A stretch of DNA of 64,000 nt from Actinoplanes sp. NBC_00393 (GCF_036053395.1 NZ_CP107942.1:9332001-9396000); one strand, 5' to 3'. Numbered from the stretch's first letter, positions 8,775 through 17,983 are shown. Numbers and translations: made by a program. Notes: a model not told the origin generated them from the sequence alone.

Positions 8775-9826
8775 TTCTCCAGGAAGAACGTCCCCTTGAA
8801 CTGCGCGGTCGCCTCCGCACCGACCAGACCCCATTCCGGGGCGTAACCGGCGCCTCCGGCCGGGCCGAGCGGCAGTAGCATCGCGTCCGGTGCCGCTCGG
8901 TACTCGTCACTCACCGTGCCGCCCTCGATCAGCGTGCGGATATTGGCGGCCACCACCGCGGCGTGCTCACCGGCGGCACGCGCCTGCTTCAGCTCCGGCA
9001 CGGCGGTCACGTCCCCGACCGCGAAGACGGTCGTCTGACCAGCCAGGCGCAGGTGCGGGGTGACCGCGAGCCGGCCGTCCGGCTGCCGGGCCGCAGCCAG
9101 GGCGGGGTCCAGGTAGTCGGTGCGTACCGCACCACCGAAGCACGGAAACCAGAGATCAGCGGCAAGCACGTCACCCTCCGTGGTGGTCACGGTGAACGGG
9201 CGCAGGCTTGCCGGTTCCGGTTCCGGCTGGGCACGCAGCGAGGTTCCCAGCAGCAGGCGTACGCCCAGAGCGTCCAACTGTTTCCGCAGGTCGGCCCGGA
9301 AATCCTCGGGAAAGCGGCCGCCGAGGATGTCGTCGCCGCGGTCGATGACCGTGACCGCCTTCTCCGGCCAGGCCGCCTTGATCTCGCCGGCGAACTCCAG
9401 GCCGATCGCGCCCGCGCCGAGCAGCAGCACCCGGGACGAACGTTGCAGCGCGTCCCGTGCCTCGGCCAACCGGGCGGCCGCCGCGTCCCGGCCGGGGATG
9501 TCGATCTTCGCGGGGAACGGGCCGGACGAGCCGGTGGCCAGCACGACGTAGTCGGCCGGCAGGCGCGTACCGGAAGCCAGCTCGACCTCGGACGCGGCGA
9601 CCCGGGTCGCACGGTCCCGGAGCACGCGGCCGCGGGTGAGCAGTCCGTTGAACTCGATGAAGATCTTGTCGGTCCAGTCCGGATCGACGGTCGCGCGCAG
9701 CGCGGCCACGTTGTGCACGAAGGTCTCGCGCGGTTCCACCAGGGTGACGTCGGCGACGTCGTCGAGGGCCTTCGCCACCGCGATGCCGCCGTACCCGCCA
9801 CCCACCACAATCACGTTCGCAGTCAT
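8738..9826 (-). CDS. FAD-dependent NAD(P)H oxidoreductase (AIF/NDH-2-like)
   Basis: A 362-residue two-dinucleotide-binding oxidoreductase. The FAD-binding GxGxxG motif is at the N-terminus (VIVVGGGYGGIAVAKAL). A second nucleotide-binding motif lies at ~residue 135 (VLLLGAGAIGLEFAGEI), and the C-terminal FAD contact TTVFAVGDVTAVPE is present. The sequence resembles the apoptosis-inducing-factor-like/NDH-2-like branch of the pyridine nucleotide-disulphide oxidoreductases. No redox-active CxxC is seen. Acceptor and physiological role are unknown. It is divergent from the MmyB-like regulator at 9924 across 97 bases, so that regulator probably controls it. Confidence 0.9.
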   Translation of the reverse strand: MTANVIVVGGGYGGIAVAKALDDVADVTLVEPRETFVHNVAALRATVDPDWTDKIFIEFNGLLTRGRVLRDRATRVAASEVELASGTRLPADYVVLATGSSGPFPAKIDIPGRDAAAARLAEARDALQRSSRVLLLGAGAIGLEFAGEIKAAWPEKAVTVIDRGDDILGGRFPEDFRADLRKQLDALGVRLLLGTSLRAQPEPEPASLRPFTVTTTEGDVLAADLWFPCFGGAVRTDYLDPALAAARQPDGRLAVTPHLRLAGQTTVFAVGDVTAVPELKQARAAGEHAAVVAANIRTLIEGGTVSDEYRAAPDAMLLPLGPAGGAGYAPEWGLVGAEATAQFKGTFFLENYRELLGATVPA

Positions 9827-9923
9827 GAGCCGACTCTCATCGGCGCGGCGGCCGGCGGGGAGGCCGTGCTCAGGGTGGTAGTGCGGGGGACACCCTCCGG
9901 GCCTGCGACGTTGCTACGGTCGG

Positions 9924-10769
9924 GTGGTGAGCGACAACGAGCTGGGCCTGTTTCTGCGCAGCCGCCGGGAAGCGATCACGCCGGCCGAGGCCGGGCTTCC
10001 GGCCGGTGCACGACGGCGTACGCCCGGACTGCGCCGCTCCGAAGTCTCGATGCTCGCCGGCGTCAGCGTGGAGTACCTGATCCGGCTCGAGCAGGGCCGC
10101 GACCGCCGGCCCTCACCGCAGGTGCTCGCCGCCCTCGCCGGCGTGCTGCAGCTCAGTCCGGCCGAACGTGTTCACCTGCATCGGCTGGTCAAGTCCGCCG
10201 ACGCCGGCTTCACCTGCCGCGGCGCCGCCGGACCGGCCCGGATCGTCCGGCCCACCGTGCGGATGCTGCTCGACCAGCTCGAACCTGCGGCGGCGGTGCT
10301 GCTGAACCAGCTCGGGGACGTGCTGGCGTACACGGCCGGATACGCCCGCCTGACCGCCCCGCTCGGCCTGCTCGACGGCGACCCGCCCAACTTGGCCCGC
10401 TACCTCTTCACCGACTCCCGGTCCCGCGTCGCCTACCCGGACTGGTCGCACGTCGCGGACGAGCAGGTGGCAGCGTTGAAGCAGGGCCCGTTCCGCGCGG
10501 ACCCGCACGTCACCGCCCTCGCCGACGAACTGACCGTGATCGCGGGCGACGAGTTCACCGCGCGGGTCGCCAGTGTGCCCGGCCTGCCCCGGACCAACGG
10601 CACGATCCGGATGCAGCACCCGGCCGCCGGCGCTCTCCGGTTGTCCTACGAAACGCTCGACCTGTCCGCCGACGACGACCAGCGCCTGATCGCCTACCTG
10701 CCGGCCGACGACGCCACCGCCGCCGCGCTGCGCACCCTCCGCGAGCCCCTCCGCCTGGTAGCCGGCTGA
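9924..10769 (+). CDS. MmyB-like XRE-family transcriptional regulator
   Basis: A 281-residue protein. The N-terminal Cro/C1-type helix-turn-helix is visible (RTPGLRRSEVSMLAGVSVEY followed by LEQGRDRRPSPQVLAALAG). It is followed by the long C-terminal ligand-binding domain typical of MmyB-like regulators (LLDQLEPAAAVLLNQLGDVL; WSHVADEQVAALK). Such regulators usually control a divergently transcribed redox or efflux gene, here the FAD oxidoreductase. Two adjacent GTG codons (9924, 9927) can serve as start; neither has a clear ribosome binding site. The stop codon lies inside the first copy of the 62-bp repeat array. Confidence 0.9.
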   Translation: MVSDNELGLFLRSRREAITPAEAGLPAGARRRTPGLRRSEVSMLAGVSVEYLIRLEQGRDRRPSPQVLAALAGVLQLSPAERVHLHRLVKSADAGFTCRGAAGPARIVRPTVRMLLDQLEPAAAVLLNQLGDVLAYTAGYARLTAPLGLLDGDPPNLARYLFTDSRSRVAYPDWSHVADEQVAALKQGPFRADPHVTALADELTVIAGDEFTARVASVPGLPRTNGTIRMQHPAAGALRLSYETLDLSADDDQRLIAYLPADDATAAALRTLREPLRLVAG

Positions 10770-10950
10770 CCGTCACGGTCCCTTCCCGCCCCAGGAGGCA
10801 GCGGTGGGCGTCAGCCGACCCAACCGGCTGACCGTCACGGCTGCTTCGCGGGCCGGGAGGCAGCGGTGGGCGTCAGCCGACCCCACCGGCTGACCGTCAC
10901 GGTTGCTTCGCGGGCCGGGAGGCAGCGGTGGGCGTCAGCTGGTGGGCCTG
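10765..10950. repeat. 62-bp tandem palindromic repeat, array A (three copies)
   Basis: Copies begin at 10765, 10827 and 10889, each exactly 62 bases. Each contains a perfect hairpin where GTCAGCCG and CGGCTGAC flank a 7-base loop, plus the block GGGAGGCAGCGGTGGGCG. The third copy diverges after GTCAGC. The array starts at the stop codon of the MmyB-like gene and ends inside the 3' end of the convergent methyltransferase-like gene. The same 62-bp family recurs at 48113-48396. Confidence 0.9.
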
Positions 10951-11675
10951 GGCCTCGGGTAGCGGGGTGGCTGCGGGGTGGTGCAGAAGAGCATGGGGTT
11001 CGGGGCGGGCCGGTGGACGACCGCGTCCAGCGCGAGGAGGCGCTTCGCGGCGGTCAGCTCGGCGTATTCCTGGGGTGCGGCGGCAGCGGAGACCGTGAAG
11101 TGCGGCGCGCTGTGGGCGGCGAGCCAGTCCAGCACGACGCGGCCTTCACGGGACGGGGTCGTGGGGCGGTGGAAGACGTCGTGGACGGCGACGGGGGTGC
11201 CTGGGCGCAGGCGGTTGAGCAGGTGCCGCCGGTACCAGTGGGCGAACGACACCGTGTGGCTGGCGTCGATCAGCAGGTGGTCGATGTGCGCGGGCTCGAG
11301 GTCGTCCGCGGTGCGCACGTCGCAGTCGTGGAACCGCCACCGGGCGGTCAGCGACGCGGGGATCCGGCCGGACGGCTGCGCGGGGCGGCGCAGGTGGTCC
11401 GGGGCGGCGTACGTGTCGAGGGTGCCGTAGCCGTTGTCGGTCAGAGCTCGCAGCAGCCAGGTCGTGGACCAACCGTGCCCACCGCCGAGCTCGACGACCC
11501 GGCCGGGCCGCAGCTCACGCACCAGCAGATAGCAGATCTCCGCCTCGGCGTCGTCGAGGCGCGGCCGCATGCGGTGCCCGTCGCTGAGCAGGGCGGACTG
11601 GGCCTCACGAGCTGCACGCAGAGCCGCCGCGTGCTTGAAGTAGAGGCCGACGATCACGTCCATGTCGATGGTCAT
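10935..11675 (-). CDS. Class I SAM-dependent methyltransferase-like protein
   Basis: A 246-residue protein. It has a Rossmann-type SAM-binding motif (RVVELGGGHGWSTTWLLRAL) at ~residue 60, an acidic motif at the following strand, a post-motif with IDHLLIDASHTVSFAHWYRR, and RPGTPVAVHDVFH, all typical of class I methyltransferases of the Methyltransf_24 type. The substrate is unknown. ATG 11675 is preceded by AAGGAG at suitable spacing; a second in-frame ATG lies four codons in. The C-terminal tail is proline/arginine-rich and falls in the repeat array. It is followed upstream on the same strand by an alpha/beta hydrolase gene, separated by 41 bases. Confidence 0.8.
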   Translation of the reverse strand: MTIDMDVIVGLYFKHAAALRAAREAQSALLSDGHRMRPRLDDAEAEICYLLVRELRPGRVVELGGGHGWSTTWLLRALTDNGYGTLDTYAAPDHLRRPAQPSGRIPASLTARWRFHDCDVRTADDLEPAHIDHLLIDASHTVSFAHWYRRHLLNRLRPGTPVAVHDVFHRPTTPSREGRVVLDWLAAHSAPHFTVSAAAAPQEYAELTAAKRLLALDAVVHRPAPNPMLFCTTPQPPRYPRPRPTS

Positions 11676-11716
11676 GCTGTGCTCCTTCGCCTCACTTACC
11701 CACGCTCACGGTGTGC

Positions 11717-12736
11717 TCACGCTTCGGACGCGACGGCCTGGCCGAGGGCGATCCGGGCCATGGCGTGCAGCGATCGGGTGCCGGGCTGGAAGTAGCCGTC
11801 GTGGCCGGCCGTGTCGGCGCAGGGCAGCGGGAGGGCGCCGAAAGCCGGGTCGACCGGCAGGCGGCCATGGCCCAGACCGAAGATCTGTACGCCGGGCAGG
11901 CGCCGGGTCCAGTCGTCCGGAGCACTGCCCGCCCACAACCGGGCGCTGGTGTGCAGGGCCGCACGGTCCGGTACGCCCATGCCGGGACTCCCGATCGCGA
12001 TGATGTCGGTGACCTGCGGTCCGAGGCGGGACGCGGCGTGCGCGGCCACGATCGACCCGTAGCTGTGCCCGATCAGCGTGATCCGCCGGTCCGGGCGGTC
12101 CTGCGTCAGGCCGGCGACCAGCCGTTCCAGGGCGAGCGCCCCGGAGGCTGCCGAGTCTTCGCGGAGCGCGTCACGGCGTACCGCATCGGGGGTGTCGTAG
12201 CCCAGCCAGGCGATCACCGCGACCGGCGTGCCCGGATCGAGCGTGCGCAGCTGATCGTGCAGTTGCCGCGCCTGCCAGGCGGGCGCCCGGTGGCGCACGC
12301 CGCCGAGGCCGGTGTTGAAGTTGGCGAGCTCGGTGGCCACGCCCGGAATGAGCACCGCCACCCGGTTCGCCGTGTTCAGGTCGCCGAACACCTCGGCGAC
12401 CAGTCCGTCACCGCGCCGGTCCAGGGCGAGGATCTGCCGGCCGGGCAGGGCCGGGTCGCGGTTGGCCGCATAGCGGCGGGCCACCGGTACGCCGTCCAGG
12501 TTGCCGACCACCTCGGGATAGTCCTCGGTCAACGCGTCGGCCTCACCCGGCGGCAGACTCGCGAACCATGCTGAGATCTGCTGCGTGGTGGCGGTCGCCG
12601 GGTCCGGAAGGTGCCGCGCGTCAGCGAGCCACTCCTGATACCGGGGCGGGGCCGGGGCGATCGCCTGGGTGGGCCCGAAGAGCCACATCGCCGGGGCGGT
12701 GAGCAGGAGCGCCGAGAGGATCCACAGTCGATTCAT
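11717..12736 (-). CDS. Exported or membrane-anchored alpha/beta hydrolase (DUF1023-like)
   Basis: A 339-residue protein starting with a hydrophobic export or anchor segment (MNRLWILSALLLTAPAMWLF). The hydrolase domain shows the nucleophile elbow GHSYGS, preceded by DRRITLI, and a C-terminal histidine (DTAGHDGYFQPG). The N-terminal part of the domain (VAVLIPGVATELANF and NTGLGGVRHRA) matches the actinobacterial DUF1023 group. It probably hydrolyses an ester or amide outside the membrane; the substrate is unknown. ATG 12736 is chosen because the signal-like segment starts there; the frame stays open upstream with an arginine-rich shadow sequence. It is divergent from the LacI-type gene. Confidence 0.8.
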   Translation of the reverse strand: MNRLWILSALLLTAPAMWLFGPTQAIAPAPPRYQEWLADARHLPDPATATTQQISAWFASLPPGEADALTEDYPEVVGNLDGVPVARRYAANRDPALPGRQILALDRRGDGLVAEVFGDLNTANRVAVLIPGVATELANFNTGLGGVRHRAPAWQARQLHDQLRTLDPGTPVAVIAWLGYDTPDAVRRDALREDSAASGALALERLVAGLTQDRPDRRITLIGHSYGSIVAAHAASRLGPQVTDIIAIGSPGMGVPDRAALHTSARLWAGSAPDDWTRRLPGVQIFGLGHGRLPVDPAFGALPLPCADTAGHDGYFQPGTRSLHAMARIALGQAVASEA

Positions 12737-12788
12737 CGGGCGAAGGTAGGGCGGCGGGATCGCGGTTTTCGTCAATCCACGGAGCCAG

Positions 12789-13904
12789 ATGTCCCCTAGT
12801 ACCGAGGTATCAGCGTCTATGCTCGCGGCGATGAAACAGGGCGCTGAAACAACTCCACGGCGTGCCACCGTTCGTGACGTGGCGGAGCAGACCGGCCTGT
12901 CGATCGCGACCGTCTCCCGGGTGCTGAACGGCCGGGCCAACGTGGCGCCGCATACCCGCGACCGGGTGCTCAGCGCGATGGTCACGCTGGGCCGGCAGGC
13001 CCCGCAGCGGCGTGGCGGCCGCGCCGAACGGGCCACCGGGATCTACGTACGCTGCCCGTACGTGCTGACCGACTACTTCGGACTGATTGTCTCCGCGGTG
13101 GCCGAGGCTCTCGAGCCGCACGGCCTGGAGGTGATCCTGAACGCCGGGGTGGCCGCCCAGCGTGACCGCGTGCTGGCCGGCCTGACCAGCCGGCGCAACG
13201 TGGCCGGTGCGGTTCTGATCCTGCCGCCGGAGCCGGGTGCCGAGCTGGTCCGGCTGCGGGACCGGGGCTTCCCGTTCGTGGTGGTCGATCCGCGTACCCC
13301 GCCGCCGCGCAACATCGCCGCGGTCTCCGCGGCGCATTTCGCCGGCGCCCGCCTGCTCACCGCGCACCTGGTCGAGCTGGGGCACCGGCGGATCGGCATC
13401 ATCGGTGGCCCTCGCGACTGGTTGGCCAGCGAGAACCGGTTCGCCGGCTACCTGTCGCCGCTCGCGGACGCCGGGGTGTTGCAGGCGCCGGAGCTGACCC
13501 GGTTCGTGGCCGAGCCCACCACCGAGCTGGGACACCGGGCTGCCGCCGAGCTTCTCGACCTGCCGGATCGTCCGTCCGCGCTGGTCGCGTTCAACGACAA
13601 GATGGCGATCGGCGCGCTGCGGGCGGCGGCCGAGCGGGGCCTGCGGGTGCCGGCGGATCTGTCAGTGGCCGGGTTCGACGACATCGAGCTGGCCGAGGCG
13701 AGCCATCCGATGCTCACCACGGTCCGGCAGCCGCTCGGCGAGATGGGCCGGATGGCGGTCAACCTGTTGCTGCGGATGCTCGGCGGGCACCGGCTCGAGG
13801 CGCTGCACGTCGAGCTCGCCACCGAGCTGGTGATTCGCGGATCGACTGACGTGTTTCATGGTTCCGGAACCGGAACAGGGCAATCCGGAACCAGAATTCA
13901 TTGA
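12789..13904 (+). CDS. LacI-family transcriptional regulator
   Basis: A 371-residue protein. The N-terminal helix-turn-helix with hinge is clear (ATVRDVAEQTGLSIATVSRV, then LNGRANVAPHTRDRVLSAM). It is followed by a periplasmic-binding-protein-like sensor domain (HRRIGIIGGPRDWLASENRF; ALVAFNDKMAIGALRAA; LSVAGFDDIELAEASHPMLT). It lies directly upstream of the two GH30 genes and very probably represses them in response to a sugar released by those enzymes. ATG 12789 has GGAG four bases upstream; in-frame ATGs at 12819 and 12831 are possible and would start nearer the helix-turn-helix. Confidence 0.92.
   Translation: MSPSTEVSASMLAAMKQGAETTPRRATVRDVAEQTGLSIATVSRVLNGRANVAPHTRDRVLSAMVTLGRQAPQRRGGRAERATGIYVRCPYVLTDYFGLIVSAVAEALEPHGLEVILNAGVAAQRDRVLAGLTSRRNVAGAVLILPPEPGAELVRLRDRGFPFVVVDPRTPPPRNIAAVSAAHFAGARLLTAHLVELGHRRIGIIGGPRDWLASENRFAGYLSPLADAGVLQAPELTRFVAEPTTELGHRAAAELLDLPDRPSALVAFNDKMAIGALRAAAERGLRVPADLSVAGFDDIELAEASHPMLTTVRQPLGEMGRMAVNLLLRMLGGHRLEALHVELATELVIRGSTDVFHGSGTGTGQSGTRIH
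13860..13871. promoter_or_regulatory. 12-bp palindrome upstream of GH30 operon
   Basis: GGTTCCGGAACC is a perfect palindrome inside the last codons of the LacI gene, about 90 bases before the first GH30 start. Half-site echoes (CCGGAACAGG, CCGGAACCAG) follow. It is a candidate operator for the LacI regulator. Confidence 0.35.
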
Positions 13905-13961
13905 CCTCGCTGGATTGGCGAAGGTTTCCTTCCTGTTACATCTCGTAGCAGGGAGTCCCCC

Positions 13962-15806
13962 ATGAGGCTGTTGCTCGCAGCGGTGGTCGGTGCTATCGCC
14001 TTCCTTGCGTCCCCCGTCGCTCCCGCCCTCGCCGCCGGCGAGACCGTCAACGTCCACCTCACCACCACTTCGGACAGTGGTGGCCGCACCGTTACCCGCG
14101 GTCTGCAGCAGCAGGCGAACATCGCGTTCGGCCCGGCCGGTGGCACCGCGAACCAGACCATCAACGTCAACGAGGGCGTCACCTACCAGACCTTCGAGGG
14201 TGGCGGCGCGTCGATCACCGACACTACCGCGTACCTGCTGCGCGGCGGCCCGATCAGCGCGGCCACCCGGGACAGCGTGATGCAGAAGCTGTTCAGCCCG
14301 ACCCAGGGCATCGGCCTGTCGTTCGTCCGCAACCCGATCGGCGCCTCGGACCTGTCCCGGCCCGGCAACGTCTCGCTCGACGACACGTGTTGCGACCTCA
14401 ACGACTTCAACGCCAACGGGTACGACACCAACGTGCGGCTGCTGACTCAGCAGGCCAAATCGCTGAACCCGGCGCTGCGGGTGAAGGGCGTTCCGTGGAG
14501 CGCGCCCGGCTGGATGAAGGACAACGGCCGGATGGACCAGATGGGCTGGCTCAAGTGGGAGCACTACCCCACGTACGCCCAGTACCTGGTCAAGTACATC
14601 CAGAGCTACCAGGCCGCCGGCGTGCCGATCAACTACATCTCGGTGCAGAACGAGCCGAACTGCTGCCAGGCGGCGAACCCGACGGCGATGAACTACCCGG
14701 GCATGAGCTGGAACCCGTCCGGCCTGGTGGAGTTCACCAAGAACTTCGTCTACCCGGCGTTCCGGGCGGCCGGCATCACCACGAAGGTACTGATCCACGA
14801 CTGGAACTACGGCGACTACGCGAACTTCGGCGCGGCCATCCTCGGTGACGCCGGTGTACGCAACGACCCGCTCTTCGGCGGCATCGCCTGGCACGGCTAC
14901 TTCGGTGACCCGGCGGTCGGCACCCAGGTGCACAACCAGTTCCCACAGGTGAAGCAGTTCAGCACCGAGCACTCCGGCGGCACCTGGATCACCAACCAGC
15001 ACAACGAAGACCTGGCGGACATCGTCAACTACGCCCGGAACTGGAGCAGCAGCCTGGTCAAATGGAGCCTGGCGCTGAACCAGAACATGGGCCCGCACAA
15101 CGGGGGCTGCGGGACCTGCACCGGGCTGATCACTGTGCAGGAGGGTGGCAGCCGGGCCGGACAGGTCGACTACACCGTCGAGTACTACACGACCGGCCAC
15201 CTCACGAAGTTCGTCAAGCCGGGCGCGGTCCGGATCGAGTCCAACAACACCGCGGTGCAGAACGTGGCGTGGCGCAACCCGGACGGCTCCAAGGCCCTGA
15301 TCGCGCACAACGGCGGCACCGGCGCCCAGTCGGTACGCGTGAACTGGTCCGGACAGTCCTTCGTGTACAACCTGCCGGCCCGCACCACCGCCACCTTCAC
15401 CTGGTCCGGCACCACCACCCCGCAGCCGTCCGGCACGATCACCGGGCTGGCCGGCAAGTGCGTCGACGTCGCCGGTGCCAACACCGCCAACGGCACCGCG
15501 ATCCAGCTCTACGCCTGTAACGGCACCGCCGCGCAGCAGTGGACCCGGGCCTCGGACGGCACCCTGCGCTCGCTCGGCAAGTGCCTCGACATCACCGGGC
15601 CGACCAACGCCGACGGCACCGACGCGCACCTCTGGGACTGCCACACCGGCAGTTCGCAGAAGTGGACCTATGACGGATCGCAGCGGCTGGTGAACGCGTA
15701 CTCCGGCAAGTGCCTGGACGTGACCGACAACAACTCGGCCGACGGCACCCGGTTGCAGATCTGGACCTGCGGCGCCGGCGCCAACCAGAAGTGGGTGCTC
15801 AACTGA
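13962..15806 (+). CDS. Secreted GH30 glycoside hydrolase with C-terminal ricin-type carbohydrate-binding domain
   Basis: A 614-residue protein with a signal peptide (AAVVGAIAFLASPVAPALA, cleavage near residue 24-25). The catalytic domain is of the GH30 clan-A type: conserved FEGGGASITDT near the start, SAPGWMKDNG, acid/base E231 in QNEPN, and nucleophile E336 in FSTEHSGG. From ~residue 490 there is a ricin-B/CBM13-like beta-trefoil with repeated QxW-type motifs (AQQWTRASDG, SQKWTYDGSQ, NQKWVLN). It probably cleaves a beta-glucan or beta-galactan outside the cell; the linkage cannot be told. AGGGAG precedes ATG 13962. The stop overlaps the start of the second GH30 gene. Confidence 0.92.
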   Translation: MRLLLAAVVGAIAFLASPVAPALAAGETVNVHLTTTSDSGGRTVTRGLQQQANIAFGPAGGTANQTINVNEGVTYQTFEGGGASITDTTAYLLRGGPISAATRDSVMQKLFSPTQGIGLSFVRNPIGASDLSRPGNVSLDDTCCDLNDFNANGYDTNVRLLTQQAKSLNPALRVKGVPWSAPGWMKDNGRMDQMGWLKWEHYPTYAQYLVKYIQSYQAAGVPINYISVQNEPNCCQAANPTAMNYPGMSWNPSGLVEFTKNFVYPAFRAAGITTKVLIHDWNYGDYANFGAAILGDAGVRNDPLFGGIAWHGYFGDPAVGTQVHNQFPQVKQFSTEHSGGTWITNQHNEDLADIVNYARNWSSSLVKWSLALNQNMGPHNGGCGTCTGLITVQEGGSRAGQVDYTVEYYTTGHLTKFVKPGAVRIESNNTAVQNVAWRNPDGSKALIAHNGGTGAQSVRVNWSGQSFVYNLPARTTATFTWSGTTTPQPSGTITGLAGKCVDVAGANTANGTAIQLYACNGTAAQQWTRASDGTLRSLGKCLDITGPTNADGTDAHLWDCHTGSSQKWTYDGSQRLVNAYSGKCLDVTDNNSADGTRLQIWTCGAGANQKWVLN

Positions 15807-17977
15807 TGCTTCTGAAGTCCCTGGTGGTGGCGGCGCTGACCGCCACCACCCTGACCGGCGTCCCCGCGGGCGATGTCAAGGTGACCGGCACCTACTCCGG
15901 TGGAGCCGCGCACTGGGCGGACCTGCCGGCGGCCACGATGACCAAGGGCGCGAAGACAGCGGACGCCACCGTCGTCATCGACCCGAGCCGGAGCCGGCAG
16001 CACTACACCGGCATCGGTTTCTCCATCGACGAGACCAGCGTCTCCAACCTGTGGAAACTCACCCCGGCCGAGCGGGACCGGGCGATCCGGTTGCTGGTCG
16101 ATCCGCGTACCGGGGCGGGGTTCGACCGGTTCCGGGTGACCATCGGCAGCCCTGACCTGATCGAGCACCGGCCGTTCTGGTCCTACGACGAACTGCCCAC
16201 GGGGGTGACCGAGGACTGGGACCTCCGGTACTTCTCCATCCAGCGCGACATCGACCTGCACATCGTCGACACGATCAAGCTGATCCAGAAGTACAACCCG
16301 AAGGCCACGTTCCTCGCGTCGGCGTGGAGCGCGCCGGCCTGGATGAAGACGAACAACAGGTTCCTCGGCGAGGTCGCCCTCAAGCCGGGCAGCAGCACCG
16401 AGTATTACCAGGTCGGCAAGCTGCGCGACGAGTGCATCGACGTGTTCGCGCGGTACTACGTCAAGTTCGTCCAGGCGTACCGGCGTCAACACATCAACAT
16501 TGACGCGTTGACGTTGTTGAACGAGCCGGGCATGGACGTGGTCTATCCGGCGATGGACATCAGCGTCGATCAACAGAAGAGGTTGTCGGTCGCGATCAAG
16601 CGGGAGCTGCGCAGGGCCGGGTTGAGCACCCAGCTCTACGTGCACGACTTCAACTTCTGGGACTGGCGTGATCCGAACAGCACGGAGACCAAGAACTACC
16701 ACCGGATCTTCGCGGACCCGGCGACCCGGAAGGCCGTCGACGGGATCGCGTTCCACCCGTACTGGGGTGATCCGACGGTGATGCGGGATGCCTACGAGGA
16801 GTTCGGCAAGCCGGTGCACCTCACCGAGACCAGTGACCTGTCGCCGGCGACCGTGCTGGCCGACATGCGGCTGGACGCGAGTTCGTACCTGCTGTGGGCG
16901 CAGGCCACCGACAAGGACGGCGGCACCCTGCACTGGACCGACAAACGGGACAACAACGTCGACTGGGATGAGGTCGCCCGGACCAGCAAGTGGCCGGACC
17001 GCTTGGTCAAAGTGGACACGACGACTCGCACCTTCACCGTGCGGGACGAGCTGTACCAACTCGGGCAGTTCGCTCGGTATCTGCGGCCCGGGCACGTTCG
17101 GGTGCAGTCCAGCACGACGGACGGCGGGGTCGGCAACGTGGTGTTCCGGGACCGGAACGAGTACGTCGCGGTCCTCGGCAACGGCAACGCCGTGGACACC
17201 TCGGTCGAGGTGGTGCTGGGTGGTCGCTCCTTCCGGACGGTGGTGCCGGCTCGCGCGTACGCCACCTATCGCTGGACCGGCCGCAAGCCGCCGTCGCGGC
17301 ACAACCGTGCGCCCGTGCTGGCCGGCGTCTCCGGCGTCGTCGCCGATCAGTACGCGACCGTGCGCATCCCGCTGCGCGCTACCGACCGTGATGGCGACCG
17401 GCTCGCCTACTACGCGACCGACCTGCCGCCGGGTGTCCGGCTCAACGCCGCGACCGGGGAACTCACGCTGACGCCCACGGTTGCCGGCGAGATCGACCTG
17501 ACAGTGGCGGTCACCGACGGTCAGAGCCACAACGAGACGACCGTGCATCTGACGGTCCGGCCGCATGGTGCTCCGGCGGGGGCGACGGTCGAGGCCGAGG
17601 CCTACACCGAGCAGCACGGTTGGACCGAGGGTGGCGCGAACTTCATCGAGAGCAACGCCGCAGCCAGCGGTGGCCGCAACGTCGGATGGACCGCGCCGGG
17701 CAACTGGCTGAAGTACCGGTTCGATCTGGCCGCGGCCGGTACATACGAGTTGGAGCTGGGCGTCGCCACCGGACTCGGCGCCGAGCTGCCGGGCGCGATC
17801 ACGGTCCGCGACGCGGCCGGTGAGGTGCTCGCCACCGGCACCGTGCCGGACACCGGCGGCTGGGGCGCCTACCGGCCGGTCCGGGTGCCGGTCACGCTCC
17901 CGGACGGCGATCAACAACTTACGGTTTACTGTGAAACCGGGGGGTTCAATCTGGACTACCTCCGGCTGATCGGGTAG
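15806..17977 (+). CDS. Secreted multidomain GH30-like glycoside hydrolase
   Basis: A 723-residue protein. The signal peptide is short (MLLKSLVVAALTATTLTGVPA). The catalytic domain shows GH30 features: HYTGIGFSIDETSVSNLW, SAWSAPAWMKTNNRFLG, acid/base E240 in LLNEPG, and nucleophile E341 in HLTETSD. After ~residue 500 come an Ig-like/putative-Ig domain (HNRAPVLAGVSGVVADQY; DLPPGVRLNAATGELTLTP) and a C-terminal CBM6-type domain (EAEAYTEQHGWTEGG; NVGWTAPGNWLKYRFDL; GGFNLDYLRLIG). ATG 15806 overlaps the upstream TGA by one base, so the two enzymes are translationally coupled and likely co-secreted. The frame extends further upstream, but only inside the first GH30 gene. Confidence 0.9.
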   Translation: MLLKSLVVAALTATTLTGVPAGDVKVTGTYSGGAAHWADLPAATMTKGAKTADATVVIDPSRSRQHYTGIGFSIDETSVSNLWKLTPAERDRAIRLLVDPRTGAGFDRFRVTIGSPDLIEHRPFWSYDELPTGVTEDWDLRYFSIQRDIDLHIVDTIKLIQKYNPKATFLASAWSAPAWMKTNNRFLGEVALKPGSSTEYYQVGKLRDECIDVFARYYVKFVQAYRRQHINIDALTLLNEPGMDVVYPAMDISVDQQKRLSVAIKRELRRAGLSTQLYVHDFNFWDWRDPNSTETKNYHRIFADPATRKAVDGIAFHPYWGDPTVMRDAYEEFGKPVHLTETSDLSPATVLADMRLDASSYLLWAQATDKDGGTLHWTDKRDNNVDWDEVARTSKWPDRLVKVDTTTRTFTVRDELYQLGQFARYLRPGHVRVQSSTTDGGVGNVVFRDRNEYVAVLGNGNAVDTSVEVVLGGRSFRTVVPARAYATYRWTGRKPPSRHNRAPVLAGVSGVVADQYATVRIPLRATDRDGDRLAYYATDLPPGVRLNAATGELTLTPTVAGEIDLTVAVTDGQSHNETTVHLTVRPHGAPAGATVEAEAYTEQHGWTEGGANFIESNAAASGGRNVGWTAPGNWLKYRFDLAAAGTYELELGVATGLGAELPGAITVRDAAGEVLATGTVPDTGGWGAYRPVRVPVTLPDGDQQLTVYCETGGFNLDYLRLIG

Positions 17978-17983
17978 GGGCCG

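Noticed and set aside
15668..17917. 749-codon minus-strand open frame over the second GH30 gene
   Set aside because: Arg/Val/Gly/His-rich shadow without motifs; the plus strand carries a complete GH30 with catalytic glutamates.
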